DNA from: CASICS01 sp045564455
GTDB taxonomy: Bacteria; Pseudomonadota; Gammaproteobacteria; Magnimaribacterales; AG-339-G14
Length of the DNA stretch: 64,000 bases
Direction of reading: 5' to 3'
NCBI GenBank assembly: GCA_045564455.1
Contig: JBJLHG010000001.1
Span: 62,001 to 126,000 of the forward strand
The notes below the pieces were generated by a model. The model saw nothing but the letters and a program-made list of their open reading frames with translations. It did no database searches and had not been told where the DNA came from. The position numbers and the translations under genes were made by a program. Position 1 is the first letter of the stretch. Each line of letters starts with the position of its first letter. Positions 55,668 to 64,000 of the stretch are shown piece after piece.

Positions 55668-56651
55668 ATGACTTTTAAAGCCTTAATTACCGAAGAAACA
55701 GACAGTGGTTTTGTCTGCAGCATCAAAGAAAGACAAATTAGTGAACTGCCTGAAGGAGAGGTCCTAATAAAAGTCCATTATTCTTCACTTAATTATAAAG
55801 ATGCATTGTCAGCATCAGGAAATAAGGGAGTTTCAAGAAATTTTCCTCATACTCCTGGAATCGATGCATCAGGTATTGTTGAAGAATCTCAATCAGCTTC
55901 ATTTAAAAAAGGCGATGAAGTTATCGTGACTGGCTATGATTTAGGCATGAACACATCGGGTGGATTTTCCGAATACATTAGAGTTCCAAGTATGTGGGTT
56001 ATAAAAAAACCTGAAAATCTAGAATTATCAGAAGCAATGGCATACGGTACTGCAGGTTTAACAGCTGGACTTTGTACCAGGAAGCTTTTGATGCATGGTT
56101 TGAAACCAGAAGATGGAGAAGTTTTTGTTACTGGCGCTACCGGCGGCGTAGGTATTGTTGCAGTAATGCTTCTCTCAAAATTAGGTTTTGATGTAGTAGC
56201 AATTTCAGGGAAAGAAGATCAAAGAGATTTATTACTTTCTTTGGGAGCTAAAGAAGTAATTCATAGAAATGAATTTGATGGAGAAATGAAAAGCCCACTG
56301 CAAAATCAAAGATGGGTCGGAGGCATTGATGCAGTAGGAGGAGATATACTTTCCAATCTGATAACTCAAACCCATCAAAGAGCCGCAATAGCTTGTTGTG
56401 GAATGGTCGGAGGATTAAATTTAAATACTAGTATTTTCCCATTCATCTTAAGAGGCTTATCTTTGTTTGGAGTTGATTCTGCTGAATCTCTAATAGAAGT
56501 AAAAAAAGAAATTTGGTCAAATTTTGCTTCTGAGTGGAAATTAGAAGAAATTAATGATCAAATAACTGATGTATCTCTTGAAGGGTTAGTTGACGAAATT
56601 GATAAAATTCTCAAGGGAAAACAAGTTGGAAGAATAAGACTAAAAAACTAA
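55668..56651 (+). CDS. acuI: acrylyl-CoA reductase (YhdH/AcuI type)
   Basis: A 327-residue medium-chain dehydrogenase that reduces acryloyl-CoA to propionyl-CoA with NADPH. SSLNYKDALSASGNKG, FPHTPGIDASGIVEES and the cofactor motif VTGATGGVGIVAVMLLSKLG are typical of the YhdH/AcuI branch. In marine bacteria such enzymes detoxify acrylate from DMSP breakdown; no other DMSP genes are present here, so that role is inferred. A general quinone-oxidoreductase-like role is the alternative. Confidence 0.85.
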   Translation: MTFKALITEETDSGFVCSIKERQISELPEGEVLIKVHYSSLNYKDALSASGNKGVSRNFPHTPGIDASGIVEESQSASFKKGDEVIVTGYDLGMNTSGGFSEYIRVPSMWVIKKPENLELSEAMAYGTAGLTAGLCTRKLLMHGLKPEDGEVFVTGATGGVGIVAVMLLSKLGFDVVAISGKEDQRDLLLSLGAKEVIHRNEFDGEMKSPLQNQRWVGGIDAVGGDILSNLITQTHQRAAIACCGMVGGLNLNTSIFPFILRGLSLFGVDSAESLIEVKKEIWSNFASEWKLEEINDQITDVSLEGLVDEIDKILKGKQVGRIRLKN

Positions 56652-56653
56652 TC

Positions 56654-56785
56654 ATGGAAGAAAACCAAAATTCAGAATTTGACGAAAAAGCTGCTAAAGA
56701 AGACAGTAAAATAGATGCTGTAGTTTCTGTAGTAATTCTAATAGTTGTTACAGCAATTATCGTTTTTTGGGTTTCATCTCAATAA
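56654..56785 (+). CDS. 43-residue single-helix membrane protein
   Basis: A tiny gene in the 143-bp gap between acuI and the nitronate monooxygenase-like gene. It begins 2 bp after the acuI stop and reads a very acidic N-terminus (MEENQNSEFDEKAAKEDSK), then a hydrophobic helix of about 20 residues (VVSVVILIVVTAIIVFWV) and a stop. The close spacing to acuI and the clean amphipathic/hydrophobic split suggest a real co-transcribed membrane protein; no family is recognised. Confidence 0.6.
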   Translation: MEENQNSEFDEKAAKEDSKIDAVVSVVILIVVTAIIVFWVSSQ

Positions 56786-56794
56786 TAAAGATTT

Positions 56795-57772
56795 ATGGAT
56801 ATAAGAGAATTATTAAAAGACAATACTAGAATTCCAGTAATTGGAGCCCCTTTATTTACCGTTTCATACCCGGAATTGGTAATTGCACAATGCAAAGCAG
56901 GAGTGGTCGGGTCATTCCCAGCTTTAAATGCAAGACCTGCTGATCAATTATCAGTTTGGATAGAAAGAATTTCTTCAGAGCTAGAGCAATATAAAAAAGA
57001 CAACCCAGATAAAATTGTTGCCCCTTTTGCAGTAAATCAAATCTGCCATAGTTCAAATGATCGGTTAGAGCATGACATGGAAGTATGCGTAAAACATAAA
57101 GTTCCAATCATTATTACTAGTCTCAGAGCTCCTAAATTTGTTACTGAAGCAGTCCATAGTTATGGTGGTGTAGTAATGCACGACGTGATTAACGTTAGAC
57201 ATGCAAAAAAAGCTCTTTCAGAAGGTGCTGACGGATTGATCTTAGTTTGTGCTGGGGCAGGGGGCCATGCTGGAACGTTAAGTCCATTTGCCTTGGTGAG
57301 AGAAATAAGAGAATTTTTCGATGGACCAATAGCCTTGTCTGGAAGTATTTCAGAAGGATCATCGGTTTTATCAGCTTTAGCTTTAGGGGCGGACTTTGCA
57401 TACGTAGGAACAAAATTCATCGCTACTGAAGAAGCTAATGCTTCACCAGGTTACAAACAAATGATTATTGATAGTACTGCAAATGATATTATGTACAGCG
57501 CAACATTCACTGGTGTAGATGGAAACTATTTAAGACCGAGTGTAGTAGCAGCTGGATTAGACCCAGAAGAGCATACTTCTGGTAGCAAAGACGATATGAA
57601 CTTTAGCTCTAGTGCAATAGCTAAAAAAGATAATTCTTCAAAAGCATGGAAAGATATTTGGGGCTCAGGACAAGGAATTGGTTCAATTAAAGATGCTCCT
57701 TCAGTAGAAGATGCAGTAGATAAGATGGTTGAAGAATATCAAGAAGCTAAAAAAAGATTAGATCAATTTTAA
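56795..57772 (+). CDS. nitronate monooxygenase-like FMN oxidoreductase
   Basis: A 325-residue TIM-barrel flavoprotein of the 2-nitropropane dioxygenase family. The N-terminal PVIGAPLFTVSYPELVIAQ, the FMN-binding LVCAGAGGHAGTLSPFALV with the active His, and ALALGADFAYVGTKFIATEE are diagnostic. Family members oxidise nitronates or act as enoyl reductases; which applies here is unknown. It is 9 bp after the 43-residue gene and convergent with the next. Confidence 0.9.
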   Translation: MDIRELLKDNTRIPVIGAPLFTVSYPELVIAQCKAGVVGSFPALNARPADQLSVWIERISSELEQYKKDNPDKIVAPFAVNQICHSSNDRLEHDMEVCVKHKVPIIITSLRAPKFVTEAVHSYGGVVMHDVINVRHAKKALSEGADGLILVCAGAGGHAGTLSPFALVREIREFFDGPIALSGSISEGSSVLSALALGADFAYVGTKFIATEEANASPGYKQMIIDSTANDIMYSATFTGVDGNYLRPSVVAAGLDPEEHTSGSKDDMNFSSSAIAKKDNSSKAWKDIWGSGQGIGSIKDAPSVEDAVDKMVEEYQEAKKRLDQF

Positions 57773-58489
57773 TCATTTTTTTGACAGAAGGAACTGATCA
57801 AACTCCATATGCATAATTCCTTTTAAACCAGAGTAAGCTATTTCGTTAGCGCTTCTTTTAATCATTTTAAGTTGAAGCTCAGGTAGCTTATTAAATTTAT
57901 CAAGCCATTTTTTTAAACACTTATTTTTGTCTTTAAATTCAAACAATTCATTCAAAAATCCTTGCTCTAACATTATTTTTGCATCTAATTTTTCGCCGGA
58001 CATTATCATATGTTTAGCATTAGATAATCCCATTGAACTAATTGCCAAAGGCAACCCAAACCAGCTTAAGTTCATGCCTAGTTCTATTTCTGGATAACCA
58101 ATAATAGAATTACTTTGCCCTATTCTAAAGTCACAAGCACTGGCAATAACTGCACCTCCTCCTAGACAATATCCTTGAATTTGGCAGATGGTAACTTGAG
58201 GTAAATTTAAAATAGAATCAATACATTTTCTCCCTAAATTTTCATGCCATATGTCACTTAAGCTCTTATTAAAAGCATTCTCTTTTAAATCTGCTCCAGC
58301 AGAAAAGTTTTCTGAAGTGCTTCCAAAAGTAACAAATTTAATATTTTTTTCCGTAGCAATGTTATTGCAAGCTAAAGTAATTTCTTTTAGTAGTTTTGTG
58401 CTTAAAGCATTCAAATTTTTAGGCCTATTTAAAAGTATTGAATAAATATCTTTGCTTTTTTTTACTTTTATAAACTTAAAATTATTCAT
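57773..58489 (-). CDS. enoyl-CoA hydratase/isomerase family protein
   Basis: A short crotonase-fold protein of 238 residues. Oxyanion-hole segments are NFSAGADLKENA and QGYCLGGGAVIASACDFRIG, and EIELGMNLSWFGL lies where the catalytic Glu region is expected. The substrate is unknown. It begins 33 bp after trxB on the same strand and may share its transcript. Confidence 0.86.
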   Translation of the reverse strand: MNNFKFIKVKKSKDIYSILLNRPKNLNALSTKLLKEITLACNNIATEKNIKFVTFGSTSENFSAGADLKENAFNKSLSDIWHENLGRKCIDSILNLPQVTICQIQGYCLGGGAVIASACDFRIGQSNSIIGYPEIELGMNLSWFGLPLAISSMGLSNAKHMIMSGEKLDAKIMLEQGFLNELFEFKDKNKCLKKWLDKFNKLPELQLKMIKRSANEIAYSGLKGIMHMEFDQFLLSKK

Positions 58490-58521
58490 ATTTAATTAAT
58501 TTCATAAAAGGCATCTAACGT

Positions 58522-59448
58522 TTAAGTTGATTCTTCAATAAATTTCTGCGCATCAAGTGCTGCCATACAACCAAAACCTGCAGAAGTAACAGCTTGACGA
58601 TAAACGGAATCTGCAACATCACCAGCGGCAAAAACTCCTGGAATACTTGTAGAAGTTACATTACCTTCTAGACCGCTTTTAATTTGAATATAACCATTTT
58701 TCATGTCTAACTGATTTTCGAAAATGTCTGTATTTGGTTTGTGCCCTATAGCAATAAATACACCTTCAACATTTATAAATCCAGCTTGATCTAGCTCTAT
58801 TTTTTCAACCAATTCATTTCCGCAAACTTCCTTTAATTGGTTATTCCACAATAACTCTATTTTGCCTTCTTTTTCCTTTGCAAAGACTCTATCTTGAAGA
58901 ATTTGCTCAGCTCTTAAAGAATCTCTTCTGTGAACCAAATAGACTTTAGAACAAATATTGCTTAAATAAAGTGCTTCCTCTACAGCGGTATTTCCACCAC
59001 CAATTACTGCAACTTCCTTATCTTTATAAAAAAATCCATCACATGTAGCACAAGCGCTAACCCCTTTACCTAAAAAAGCTTGCTCAGATTCTAATCCTAA
59101 GTATTGTGCCGAAGCTCCAGTTGCAATAATTAAAGATTTAGTTATATATTCCTTATTGCCTTTAAGAATAAAGGGATTTTCAAATAAGTTCACTGATTCA
59201 ATATGATCATTAATAATTTCTACATCGAATTGTTTCGCATGGGCCTCCATTCTCATCATCAATTCAGGCCCTTGAAGGCCATCTGAATCTCCTGGCCAAT
59301 TCTCTACATCAGTTGTTGTTGTTAACTGACCACCCATTTCTAGACCAGTAATTATTATTGGGTCTAAACCAGCTCTAGCTGCATAAATCCCTGCACTATA
59401 ACCAGCAGGACCAGATCCCAAAATAATAAGTTTTTTTTCGATTGTCAT
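58522..59448 (-). CDS. trxB: thioredoxin-disulfide reductase
   Basis: A 308-residue FAD enzyme that reduces thioredoxin with NADPH. The FAD motif [17 protein letters not shown] (about residues 11-27), the redox pair C133/C136 in [10 protein letters not shown] and the NADPH motif [13 protein letters not shown] are all present. The C-terminal [20 protein letters not shown] is typical. It is divergent from ftsK, which matches the trxB/ftsK-lolA-serS order of gammaproteobacteria. Confidence 0.97.
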   Translation of the reverse strand: MTIEKKLIILGSGPAGYSAGIYAARAGLDPIIITGLEMGGQLTTTTDVENWPGDSDGLQGPELMMRMEAHAKQFDVEIINDHIESVNLFENPFILKGNKEYITKSLIIATGASAQYLGLESEQAFLGKGVSACATCDGFFYKDKEVAVIGGGNTAVEEALYLSNICSKVYLVHRRDSLRAEQILQDRVFAKEKEGKIELLWNNQLKEVCGNELVEKIELDQAGFINVEGVFIAIGHKPNTDIFENQLDMKNGYIQIKSGLEGNVTSTSIPGVFAAGDVADSVYRQAVTSAGFGCMAALDAQKFIEEST

Positions 59449-59530
59449 AATATTAAATTTATAAAAGAAAGATAAATTGATCTCTATTATACTTACAAAG
59501 ATATAATGCTAAATAATATTCTTACTATTT

Positions 59531-61888
59531 TTGACTAAAAAGAAATCATTACAAATTCCTGAATCTGTTAAAGCCAGATTCCAATTGAGTTCCTCATCTA
59601 GGAAAATACTCACAGACCTTTTTGTTCTTTTTCAATTGCTTGGTGGAATTATTTTTAGTCTTTCTCTCTGGACCTTTGCATCGAATGATCCCGACTGGCT
59701 TACTGGAAATTTTTCCGCAGAAGTTTCTAACAGCATCGGGATAGTAGGGTCATGGATAAGTAGTTTTCTTTACTCCATTATGGGAGTAACTGCTTGGATA
59801 ATACCTTTAATTCTTTTTATCAATCCCATAAATTATTTCATAAAACAAAATGAAAATTTGGATGCCGAAATCGATTACAAATCTAATTTTTTTACTTTTT
59901 TAGGTTTTGTTATTTTATGTTTTTCGGTTTCTCTTTTAATTGATCTTCATATAGATCCATACGATGAATATTTCCCTCAATCATCTTCAGGAGTTATAGG
60001 CAGTTATCTTTCAAGTTTAATTTTGCCTTATTTAAGCTTTGTTGGATCTACTATAGTCGCGGCATTCTTCTTTATGGTTAGTCTTAGCCTGTTGATTAAT
60101 CTCCATTGGCAAGAACTTTTTAATTTAACTAGAGAAAAATTGATAAATTTGATTTTTGAATTTAATAGATTATCAAAAAATAGTTTTGAAGCATTAAAAG
60201 AGAAAAGAAAGAAAAAAAATGAGCAACAAAATAGACAGACCTTTTTAAACACTCATAAAGAAAAAATTAAATCAATGCCTAAGCCAGAGGTAAAAAAAGC
60301 TGAAGCTAAAATTCCTGAAGGCAAGAAAGTAGTTCTAGAAAAACAAGTCGAATTATTTGAAGATAAAATTCCTGGAGCAATGCCTAAAATTTCTCTTTTA
60401 GACGAAAGAGAAGCAATTAATAAAGAAATGTCTTCTCAAGAGCTTTATGAGTTAGAAATTCTCAAAGAAGCCCTTATTACAAAATTGGCCGAATTCAAAG
60501 TAACAGGACCAGAGGGCGAGTATGCAATTGTTAGAGAAACCATGAGGGGTCCAGTAGTAACTAGATTTGAAGTAGAGCTACCTAAAGGAATCAAAGTTTC
60601 CCAAGTTTCTAACTTAAATAAAGATTTAGCTAGATCTCTGGGAGTTGGGAGCATAAGAATAGTTGAGGTGATTGAAGGAAGAGAAACTATTGGAGTAGAG
60701 ATTCCAAATGCAGATAGGGAAAGCGTTTTACTTGGCGAGGTAATAGCTTCAAAAGATTTTGAAGAATCTAAAAGTCCAATAACTTTGGCTTATGGAAAAG
60801 ATATTGAAGGGAAACCCGTTTTAGAAGATCTTGCGTCTTTGCCACATTTGTTAATAGCAGGAACAACTGGCTCAGGAAAATCAGTTGCCCTAAATGCTAT
60901 GTTGATGAGTATTTTATATAAAGCCACTCCTCAAGAAGTAAAGTTAGTTCTTATAGATCCAAAAATGTTAGAGCTTTCTGTTTACGAAGATTTACCTCAT
61001 TTGTTATGTCCAGTAATCACTGATATGTCAGAAGCAGCATATGGGTTGAGATGGTGTGTGAATGAAATGGAACGAAGGTATAAATTAATGTCTGCTATGT
61101 CAGTAAGAAACTTAAGTGGTTATAACGCAAAAATTAATAAAGCCATTGCATCAGGTAATCCAATCAAAGATCCAACAATCAAGATTGACGAGGAAAAAGG
61201 GATTACGGTTGATGATATTCCTGATTTAGTTGAGCTGCCTCAAATTGTTATTGGGGTAGATGAATTGGCAGATTTAATGATGGTGGTTGGAAAAAAAGTG
61301 GAGCAATTAATCGCAAGATTAGCTCAAAAAGCTAGAGCAGCTGGTATCCACATGCTTTTGGCAACTCAAAGGCCATCGGTTGATGTGATCACAGGTCTAA
61401 TTAAGGCAAACATTTCAGCAAGAATGGCATTTAACGTTGCTTCCTCTATGGATTCAAGAGTAGTGCTGGATCAAGTTGGCGCAGAGCAGCTATTGGGTAA
61501 AGGAGATATGCTCTACGTTGGTTCGGGCACGTCTATACCTTTGAGAGTTCATGGAGCATTTGTTGGTGAAGACGAAATTATAAGAGTAGTTAGTGATTGG
61601 AAAGAGCGAGAGTCTGTTCAATATTTAGATGAAGTTACCAAAGCTCCAGAAGTGTCTGATAGCGGAGATGGTCAAAATGGAGATTCAGAAAAAGATGAAT
61701 TTTATGATCAAGCTGTTGCATTTGTCGTTCAGTCAAGACGGGCTTCGATATCTGCTGTGCAGAGAAAATTTAGAATTGGCTACAACAGAGCAGCTAGACT
61801 CATAGAGGCAATGGAAACGGCAGGCTTGGTAAGCGAAATGAATTCTAATGGCAATAGAGAAGTACTTGCGCCAAGCAATGAAGAATAA
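59531..61888 (+). CDS. ftsK: DNA translocase FtsK
   Basis: A 785-residue septum-located ATPase that moves chromosome termini and activates XerCD. About four N-terminal membrane helices (residues 25-195) are followed by a short charged linker and the motor domain with Walker A GTTGSGKSVAL and Walker B IVIGVDELADLMM. The C-terminal winged helix (SISAVQRKFRIGYNRAARLIEAME) reads KOPS sequences. The linker is much shorter than in E. coli FtsK. The start is TTG at 59531. It overlaps lolA by 11 bp. Confidence 0.97.
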   Translation: MTKKKSLQIPESVKARFQLSSSSRKILTDLFVLFQLLGGIIFSLSLWTFASNDPDWLTGNFSAEVSNSIGIVGSWISSFLYSIMGVTAWIIPLILFINPINYFIKQNENLDAEIDYKSNFFTFLGFVILCFSVSLLIDLHIDPYDEYFPQSSSGVIGSYLSSLILPYLSFVGSTIVAAFFFMVSLSLLINLHWQELFNLTREKLINLIFEFNRLSKNSFEALKEKRKKKNEQQNRQTFLNTHKEKIKSMPKPEVKKAEAKIPEGKKVVLEKQVELFEDKIPGAMPKISLLDEREAINKEMSSQELYELEILKEALITKLAEFKVTGPEGEYAIVRETMRGPVVTRFEVELPKGIKVSQVSNLNKDLARSLGVGSIRIVEVIEGRETIGVEIPNADRESVLLGEVIASKDFEESKSPITLAYGKDIEGKPVLEDLASLPHLLIAGTTGSGKSVALNAMLMSILYKATPQEVKLVLIDPKMLELSVYEDLPHLLCPVITDMSEAAYGLRWCVNEMERRYKLMSAMSVRNLSGYNAKINKAIASGNPIKDPTIKIDEEKGITVDDIPDLVELPQIVIGVDELADLMMVVGKKVEQLIARLAQKARAAGIHMLLATQRPSVDVITGLIKANISARMAFNVASSMDSRVVLDQVGAEQLLGKGDMLYVGSGTSIPLRVHGAFVGEDEIIRVVSDWKERESVQYLDEVTKAPEVSDSGDGQNGDSEKDEFYDQAVAFVVQSRRASISAVQRKFRIGYNRAARLIEAMETAGLVSEMNSNGNREVLAPSNEE

Positions 61889-62477
61889 ATTTTATTTAAT
61901 TTTTTGTTTTTTATTTGTTTCTCAATATTCATTAGCAAATTGTTTAGAGCCTTATGAAAATTTAAATAATTTTTATAATTACAAATCTTTTCAAGCGGAT
62001 TTTATTCAAAATTTTTCTACCCCGGATCAAAATAAACTGAAAGGAAAAATTTTTTTAAAAAAACCGTATAATTTAAAATTAACTATTAATAAACCGAGCC
62101 AATCAGAGACCATCATAAACAATAATTCCGTTTTTCGAATTGACTACGAATTGGATCAAGCGGTTAAATATAAAAAAGAAAATATAATTGATCAAATCCC
62201 TGCAGCTTTTCTTCTTTTAAGTACTGAAAAATTTTGTATGAATCTTGAGAAAGTAAATTGTTCTCCAGTCGCTTGCAACATAATCCCAAAAGACAAAACA
62301 TATATATCTTCAATTAGTTTAATTTTTGAGAAATCAATTTTAAGTAAAGTTTCATACACAAACTCTTTTGAAGAAAAGTCTTCTATCTCTTTCTTTGATT
62401 TTGATGTAAATCCAGAACTATCAACCTCTCTATTTAGATATAATCAAGAAGTAAGCGATTTAATTACGCTGGAATAA
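61878..62477 (+). CDS. lolA: outer-membrane lipoprotein carrier protein LolA
   Basis: A periplasmic chaperone that carries lipoproteins from LolCDE to LolB. I start it at ATG 61878 (199 residues) because the signal peptide MKNKFYLIFCFLFVSQYSLA begins there; an in-frame ATG at 61848 lies deep inside ftsK. The mature part has the LolA-like FQADFIQNFSTPDQNKLKGKIF and LKKPYNLKLTI. In many relatives rarA lies between lolA and serS; here serS follows after 2 bp. Confidence 0.88.
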   Translation: MKNKFYLIFCFLFVSQYSLANCLEPYENLNNFYNYKSFQADFIQNFSTPDQNKLKGKIFLKKPYNLKLTINKPSQSETIINNNSVFRIDYELDQAVKYKKENIIDQIPAAFLLLSTEKFCMNLEKVNCSPVACNIIPKDKTYISSISLIFEKSILSKVSYTNSFEEKSSISFFDFDVNPELSTSLFRYNQEVSDLITLE

Positions 62478-62479
62478 AC

Positions 62480-63748
62480 ATGATCAACATAGAAATTTTA
62501 AGAAAGAATTTTGAATACGCTAAGAAAAATTTGTTTGCTAGAGGGTTCGAGCTGGATGATTCACAGTGGAATGCCTTAGAAACAAAAAGAAAAGATCTAC
62601 AAGTAAAAACCGAATCGTTGCAAGAGCAATTAAATAAAATGGCCAGCAAGATAGGTGAAATGCAAAAAAATGGTGAAGACACATCAATCATAAAGAAAGA
62701 AGCTGGAGAACTATCTGCATCTTTGAAAATAAGTAAAAGTGAACTAGATATGCTTCAGCAAAAAATAAATGATTTTTTATTAAGCATCCCAAATCTTTTA
62801 AATGAAAATGTACCAATAGGAAAAAGCGAAGAAGATAATATAGTAGTCAAAGAATCTGGAAAAATTCCATCTTTTTCTTTCAAAATAAAAGATCACCAAG
62901 AACTTGGCATTGATATCGGAGGAATGGACTTCGAGGCTGCAGCAAAGATAGCTAAATCACGATTTGTTATTTTCAAAGATACTACGGCAAAACTTAACAG
63001 AGCTTTGATTCACTTTATGTTGGATATACATACGAAAGAGCATGGTTATAAAGAAATATACGTTCCCCTGATAGTTAATTCTGAATCTTTGGTAGGGACC
63101 GGACAATTGCCAAAATTTAAAGAAGACCAATTCAAAGTAGATGACTCTGACCAGGATTTATATCTTGTGCCAACTGCTGAAGTCCCGGTGACCAATTATC
63201 ATCGAGGAGAAATTATAAGAGCCGAAGAATTGCCAATTTCTTATGTATGCCACTCGCCCTGTTTCAGAAGCGAAGCTGGAAGTTATGGGCAAGATACAAA
63301 AGGAATTATTAGGCAACATCAATTTGAAAAAGTGGAATTGGTTAGGATTGTACCTCCAGGAGATTCTCATGATGAATTGGAAAAATTGACCAATCACGCA
63401 GAAAAAATTTTAGAGCTTCTTAATTTACCTTACAGAAAAACCATTCTTTGCTCAAAAGATACAGGATTTGCTTCTTCTTTTACTTATGATTTGGAAGTTT
63501 GGTTTCCAAGTCAGAACAAATATAGAGAAATCTCTTCGTGCAGTAACTTTGAAGATTTTCAATCAAGAAGAATGCAAATTAGAACTAAAGAAAATAATAA
63601 GAATGTCCTATGCCATACTTTAAATGGGTCAGGGCTAGCTATTGGAAGAACCATGGCAGCAATTTATGAAAATTATCAAAATGAAGATGGTTCTATTTCA
63701 ATTCCTAAAGTTTTAAGACCATATATGGATAATAAAAAAACGCTTTAA
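62480..63748 (+). CDS. serS: serine--tRNA ligase
   Basis: A 422-residue class II aminoacyl-tRNA synthetase. The N-terminal coiled-coil arm (residues about 25-110) binds tRNA-Ser. The active-site motifs are SLVGTGQLPKF, PTAEVPVTN, CFRSEAGSYGQDTKGIIRQ and the C-terminal LNGSGLAIGRTMAAI (motif 3). It completes the ftsK-lolA-serS run. Confidence 0.98.
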   Translation: MINIEILRKNFEYAKKNLFARGFELDDSQWNALETKRKDLQVKTESLQEQLNKMASKIGEMQKNGEDTSIIKKEAGELSASLKISKSELDMLQQKINDFLLSIPNLLNENVPIGKSEEDNIVVKESGKIPSFSFKIKDHQELGIDIGGMDFEAAAKIAKSRFVIFKDTTAKLNRALIHFMLDIHTKEHGYKEIYVPLIVNSESLVGTGQLPKFKEDQFKVDDSDQDLYLVPTAEVPVTNYHRGEIIRAEELPISYVCHSPCFRSEAGSYGQDTKGIIRQHQFEKVELVRIVPPGDSHDELEKLTNHAEKILELLNLPYRKTILCSKDTGFASSFTYDLEVWFPSQNKYREISSCSNFEDFQSRRMQIRTKENNKNVLCHTLNGSGLAIGRTMAAIYENYQNEDGSISIPKVLRPYMDNKKTL

Positions 63749-63817
63749 GCTTTTATACAAGCGCTTTGTTATTCCTGATAAACTCTTTTTTCATTTAATA
63801 AATTTATTATAAGTATC

Positions 63818-64000
63818 ATGGAATTTCTTTTTGAATATGGTTATTTTCTGTTAAAAACTATTACGATTATTGTCTTAGTTTTCATTCCTATTTTTATTCT
63901 GATTTCTTCAATGAGACATCAAGAAGATCTAGATGAGACTCTTAAAACTAAAAATTTGACTAAGCGATATCAGTCCATGGCTAACTCAATTAAGACCTTG
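63818..64000 (+). CDS. sohB: SohB-like inner membrane peptidase (5' part only)
   Basis: The first 61 residues are visible. MEFLFEYGYFLLKTITIIVL followed by a polar stretch with NLTKRYQSM matches the N-terminus of SohB, a membrane serine peptidase of the SppA/protease IV type. The visible part holds one membrane helix (about residues 8-30); the catalytic domain would lie beyond the right edge. Confidence 0.8.
   Translation, partial: MEFLFEYGYFLLKTITIIVLVFIPIFILISSMRHQEDLDETLKTKNLTKRYQSMANSIKTL

Overview
The window looks like chromosome from a streamlined, AT-rich marine gammaproteobacterium, most likely of the SAR86 type. This assignment is an inference. It rests on gammaproteobacterial gene order (ygfZ/sdhE, rpoE-rseA-mucD, lepA-lepB-rnc-era-recO-acpS, yajC-secD-secF/suhB/trmJ, trxB/ftsK-lolA-serS), a SAR86-like blue-tuned proteorhodopsin, a TonB-dependent receptor, several acyl-CoA enzymes, and very tight packing. 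Many genes overlap by 4 bp, and many convergent genes overlap at their 3' ends. I saw no insertion sequence, prophage or CRISPR array.

Layout. 1-4851: the 5' end of nrdA (minus strand) with a pair of NrdR-like boxes, then glpK, argF, a serA-type dehydrogenase and a short-chain dehydrogenase. 4852-5234: the longest gene-free stretch, extremely AT-rich and ending in DnaA boxes; it is a candidate replication origin or DnaA-controlled site. 5235-8230: ung, ygfZ, sdhE, rpoE and an rseA that appears fused to the C-terminal domain of RseB. 8237-17912: an almost unbroken plus-strand run of envelope-stress and housekeeping genes (mucD, lepA, lepB, rnc, era, recO, acpS, adk, tsaB, uppP, rsmJ). 17907-20733: a membrane methyltransferase-like protein and plsB. 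20829-25646: tRNA-Leu, yajC-secD-secF, suhB, trmJ and tRNA-Glu. 25798-27373: glnK-amtB, the ammonium uptake and sensing pair.

27484-33655: a small YRG-repeat protein, a TonB-dependent receptor, a MATE exporter, proteorhodopsin, tRNA-Gly and an alternative oxidase. Light-driven proton pumping thus sits near a non-pumping quinol oxidase. 33815-49450: a more accessory stretch with an enoyl-CoA hydratase, dapE, malate synthase G, an amidohydrolase, paired acyl-CoA dehydrogenases, an extended SDR, a membrane-anchored GST-like protein, small unknowns, tRNA-Gly, a beta-lactamase-fold hydrolase, an MBL hydrolase, an epoxide hydrolase, an SbmA/BacA-like transporter, a COMT-like methyltransferase and a minimal Smr-like protein. 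49452-59448: a Gln-for-His dihydroorotase, an UMF1 transporter, a glycerophosphodiesterase, an alpha/beta hydrolase, two tandem TorF-type porins (one frameshifted), acuI, a nitronate monooxygenase-like enzyme, an enoyl-CoA hydratase and trxB. 59531-64000: ftsK, lolA, serS and the start of sohB.

Most of the content is ordinary core genome. The items that most deserve a second look are the DnaA-box/AT-rich region before ung, the RseA-RseB-like fusion, the phased NrdR box pair, the proteorhodopsin/alternative oxidase neighbourhood, the Gln-for-His dihydroorotase, the homopolymer frameshift in a TorF porin, and several tiny membrane or repeat proteins. All gene calls come from reading motifs by eye. 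No database search was run.
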